Below, piece by piece: positions 5,229-6,673 of a stretch of 6,673 nt of DNA. Position numbers and translations under genes: made by a program. Under the pieces are notes generated by a model. The model did not search any database. It was not told the DNA's origin and saw nothing but the letters and a program-made list of their open reading frames with translations. Position 1 is the stretch's first letter, and the number at the start of each line of letters is the position of its first letter. The DNA comes from Thermoplasmata archaeon. GTDB taxonomy: Archaea > Thermoplasmatota > Thermoplasmata > UBA10834. The stretch is taken from NCBI GenBank assembly GCA_013331315.1, contig DUGQ01000144.1:1-6673 (forward strand), written 5' to 3'.

Positions 5229-6673
5229 TTACGGCTTTGTGGAATGGAACGACGCGAGGTCTCTCACGGATATCTCCCTCGTCATCGCGTGTTCCATCGC
5301 CAGCACCGCAGCGCTGGCGCCATTCAGCGTCGTGAGCATGGGGATCTCCAGCTCGACTGCCAGCCGTCTCATCATGTAGCCGTCCCTTCTCGCGCCCGAG
5401 GACTCCGTGGGCGTGTTCACGATCATCTGTATCGCCCCGCCACGCATCAACGACAGGGCGTCCGGGGCCATATTCTCGGAGATCCTGTAAGCGGTGGTCA
5501 CGTCGAGCCCCGCTGAGCGGAGATACGCGGCCGTCCCCTTCGTCGCGAAAAGGCCGAAACCCAGATCACTGAGCCTTCTCGCAATGTCCTGGACCTGCTC
5601 GTCCCGGTCCTCTTCGGCCACGCTGACGTAGACATTGCCCTTCGCTGGCAGCCTCTGCCCCGACGCGACCAGCGCCTTCCAAACCGCCGCCGGATACGAG
5701 GCGTCGATACCCATCACCTCTCCAGTGGACTTCATCTCCGGCCCCAGGATGCTGTCCACACCTGGGAGCTTCAGGAACGGGAAGACGGACGATTTGACTG
5801 CCACGTGGTCCATCTTTGTCTCGCCCACCAATCCCAGCTCCCTGAGGGTCTTCCCGAGCATTACCTTGGTCGCGACCTTGGCGAGAGGGACGCCCGTGGC
5901 TTTGGAGATGATTGGAACTGTCCTGCTGGCCCTGGGATTCGCCTCGAGCATGTACACGTCGCCATTCTTGTATGCCAGCTGGAGATTCATGAGGCCCTTG
6001 GTGTTGAGCGCGAGCGCGACCTTGCGGGTGATATCCCTTATCTTGTCAACGACCTCCGCCGGGATCGATTGAGGAGGCAACACCATCGTCGCGTCGCCTG
6101 AATGGACTCCCGCTTCCTCGATGTGTTCCAGGATGCCTCCTATGAACACCTCCGTCCCGTCGCACACGGCGTCGACATCTATCTCTATGGCGTGGGTCAA
6201 GTACTTGTCTACCAGGATTGGGTGGCTCTTCGAGACCTTCGCCGCGCTCCGCATGTACGTCTCCAGCTCGGACTCGCTGTAGACAATCTCCATCGCCCGT
6301 CCGCCTAGGACGTAGCTCGGTCTTATCAGGACAGGATAGCCTATGCCCTCTGCCAGGCTCTTCACCTCCTCGAAGGAGAACCCGGTGCCGGACTTGGGCT
6401 GCGGGATGCCCAGCGAGTCCATGAGGCTGGAGAACCTCTTCCTGTCCTCCGCGAGGTCGATGGCGTCGGGAGATGTTCCCAGGATCTCGGTCTTCGTGCC
6501 CTGGAGCATGCGCTGAAGTCCCATGGCTAGGTTGATGGCAGTCTGTCCTCCGAACTGGAGCATTATGCCGTCCGCGTCCTCCTTCTCCACGACGTTGAGC
6601 ACATCCTCGGCCGTGATAGGCTCGAAGTACAACCGCGTCGACACGTCGAAGTCCGTGGAGACGGTCTCGGGGT
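5229..6673 (-). CDS. carB: Carbamoyl-phosphate synthase large subunit, C-terminal 480 residues (5' end outside window)
   Basis: This is the second half of the large subunit that makes carbamoyl phosphate from bicarbonate, ammonia (from the small subunit's glutamine hydrolysis) and two ATP, for pyrimidines and arginine. The frame is open to the window edge, where PETVSTDFD and RLYFEP mark the start of the carbamate-phosphorylating half; about 580 N-terminal residues are missing. Recognisable parts in order are FGGQTAINLA, the second ATP-grasp domain (IRPSYVLGG, the IEIDVDA strand, EHIEEAGVHSGD, EANPRASRT), and a linker with DHVAVKSSVFPF. The MGS-like regulatory domain comes last (about the last 140 residues: FATKGTAAYL, then IVNTPT, then DGYMMRRLAVE). 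A GTG near 6644 is internal, not the start. The stop is TAA, 5 bases from the thi4 stop on the other strand. No internal frameshift is seen. The identity is secure. Confidence 0.97.
   Translation of the reverse strand, partial: PETVSTDFDVSTRLYFEPITAEDVLNVVEKEDADGIMLQFGGQTAINLAMGLQRMLQGTKTEILGTSPDAIDLAEDRKRFSSLMDSLGIPQPKSGTGFSFEEVKSLAEGIGYPVLIRPSYVLGGRAMEIVYSESELETYMRSAAKVSKSHPILVDKYLTHAIEIDVDAVCDGTEVFIGGILEHIEEAGVHSGDATMVLPPQSIPAEVVDKIRDITRKVALALNTKGLMNLQLAYKNGDVYMLEANPRASRTVPIISKATGVPLAKVATKVMLGKTLRELGLVGETKMDHVAVKSSVFPFLKLPGVDSILGPEMKSTGEVMGIDASYPAAVWKALVASGQRLPAKGNVYVSVAEEDRDEQVQDIARRLSDLGFGLFATKGTAAYLRSAGLDVTTAYRISENMAPDALSLMRGGAIQMIVNTPTESSGARRDGYMMRRLAVELEIPMLTTLNGASAAVLAMEHAMTREISVRDLASFHSTKP

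Noticed and set aside
1..6673. tRNA, rRNA, CRISPR array, insertion sequence or integration site
   Set aside because: No cloverleaf, regular spaced repeats, transposase or terminal repeats were recognised on either strand.

Overview
The window looks like chromosomal DNA of a GC-rich archaeon. The signs are TATA-box promoters at leaderless or near-leaderless spacing, an Lrp/AsnC regulator fused to a C-terminal TRASH metal-binding domain, an archaeal-type Thi4 thiazole synthase, a stand-alone single-domain parvulin, and a corrinoid/methylamine-methyltransferase-type gene pair. A member of the Thermoplasmatota or a related methylotrophic lineage would fit. That placement is inference, because there is no rRNA or other decisive marker here.

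Region 1 (1-2813, plus strand) is an apparent operon of three genes: a methyltransferase corrinoid protein (5' end outside the window), a monomethylamine methyltransferase (MtmB) family protein starting 4 bases after the corrinoid stop, and a radical SAM protein 45 bases further on. The MtmB-family protein is the most unusual item. It aligns with MtmB over essentially its whole length but is read through without any in-frame amber codon. By eye, the pyrrolysine position and the three other known active-site residues of MtmB are all replaced. TAG serves as the stop codon of four of the eight genes in the window, which argues against pyrrolysine decoding. The operon therefore probably encodes a pyrrolysine-independent corrinoid methyl-transfer system for an unknown methylated substrate, with a radical SAM enzyme as an accessory or downstream step.

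Region 2 (2814-3414) holds a small parvulin peptidyl-prolyl isomerase on the minus strand, convergent with the radical SAM gene. A 259-base divergent promoter region follows, with one TATA element for the parvulin, one for the Lrp gene, and several inverted repeats. One of these is a perfect 10-bp pair that brackets the Lrp promoter and ends one base before its start codon.

Region 3 (3415-4213) is metal-themed: the Lrp-TRASH regulator is convergent with a 48-residue YHS-domain protein. Region 4 (4214-6673) has the YHS/Thi4 divergent spacer, the thiamine thiazole synthase Thi4 (with a cysteine at the sulfur-donor position), and the C-terminal 480 residues of carbamoyl-phosphate synthase large subunit CarB on the minus strand. 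Thi4 and CarB converge with only 5 bases between their stop codons. No RNA genes, CRISPR arrays, insertion sequences or obvious transfer scars were seen.
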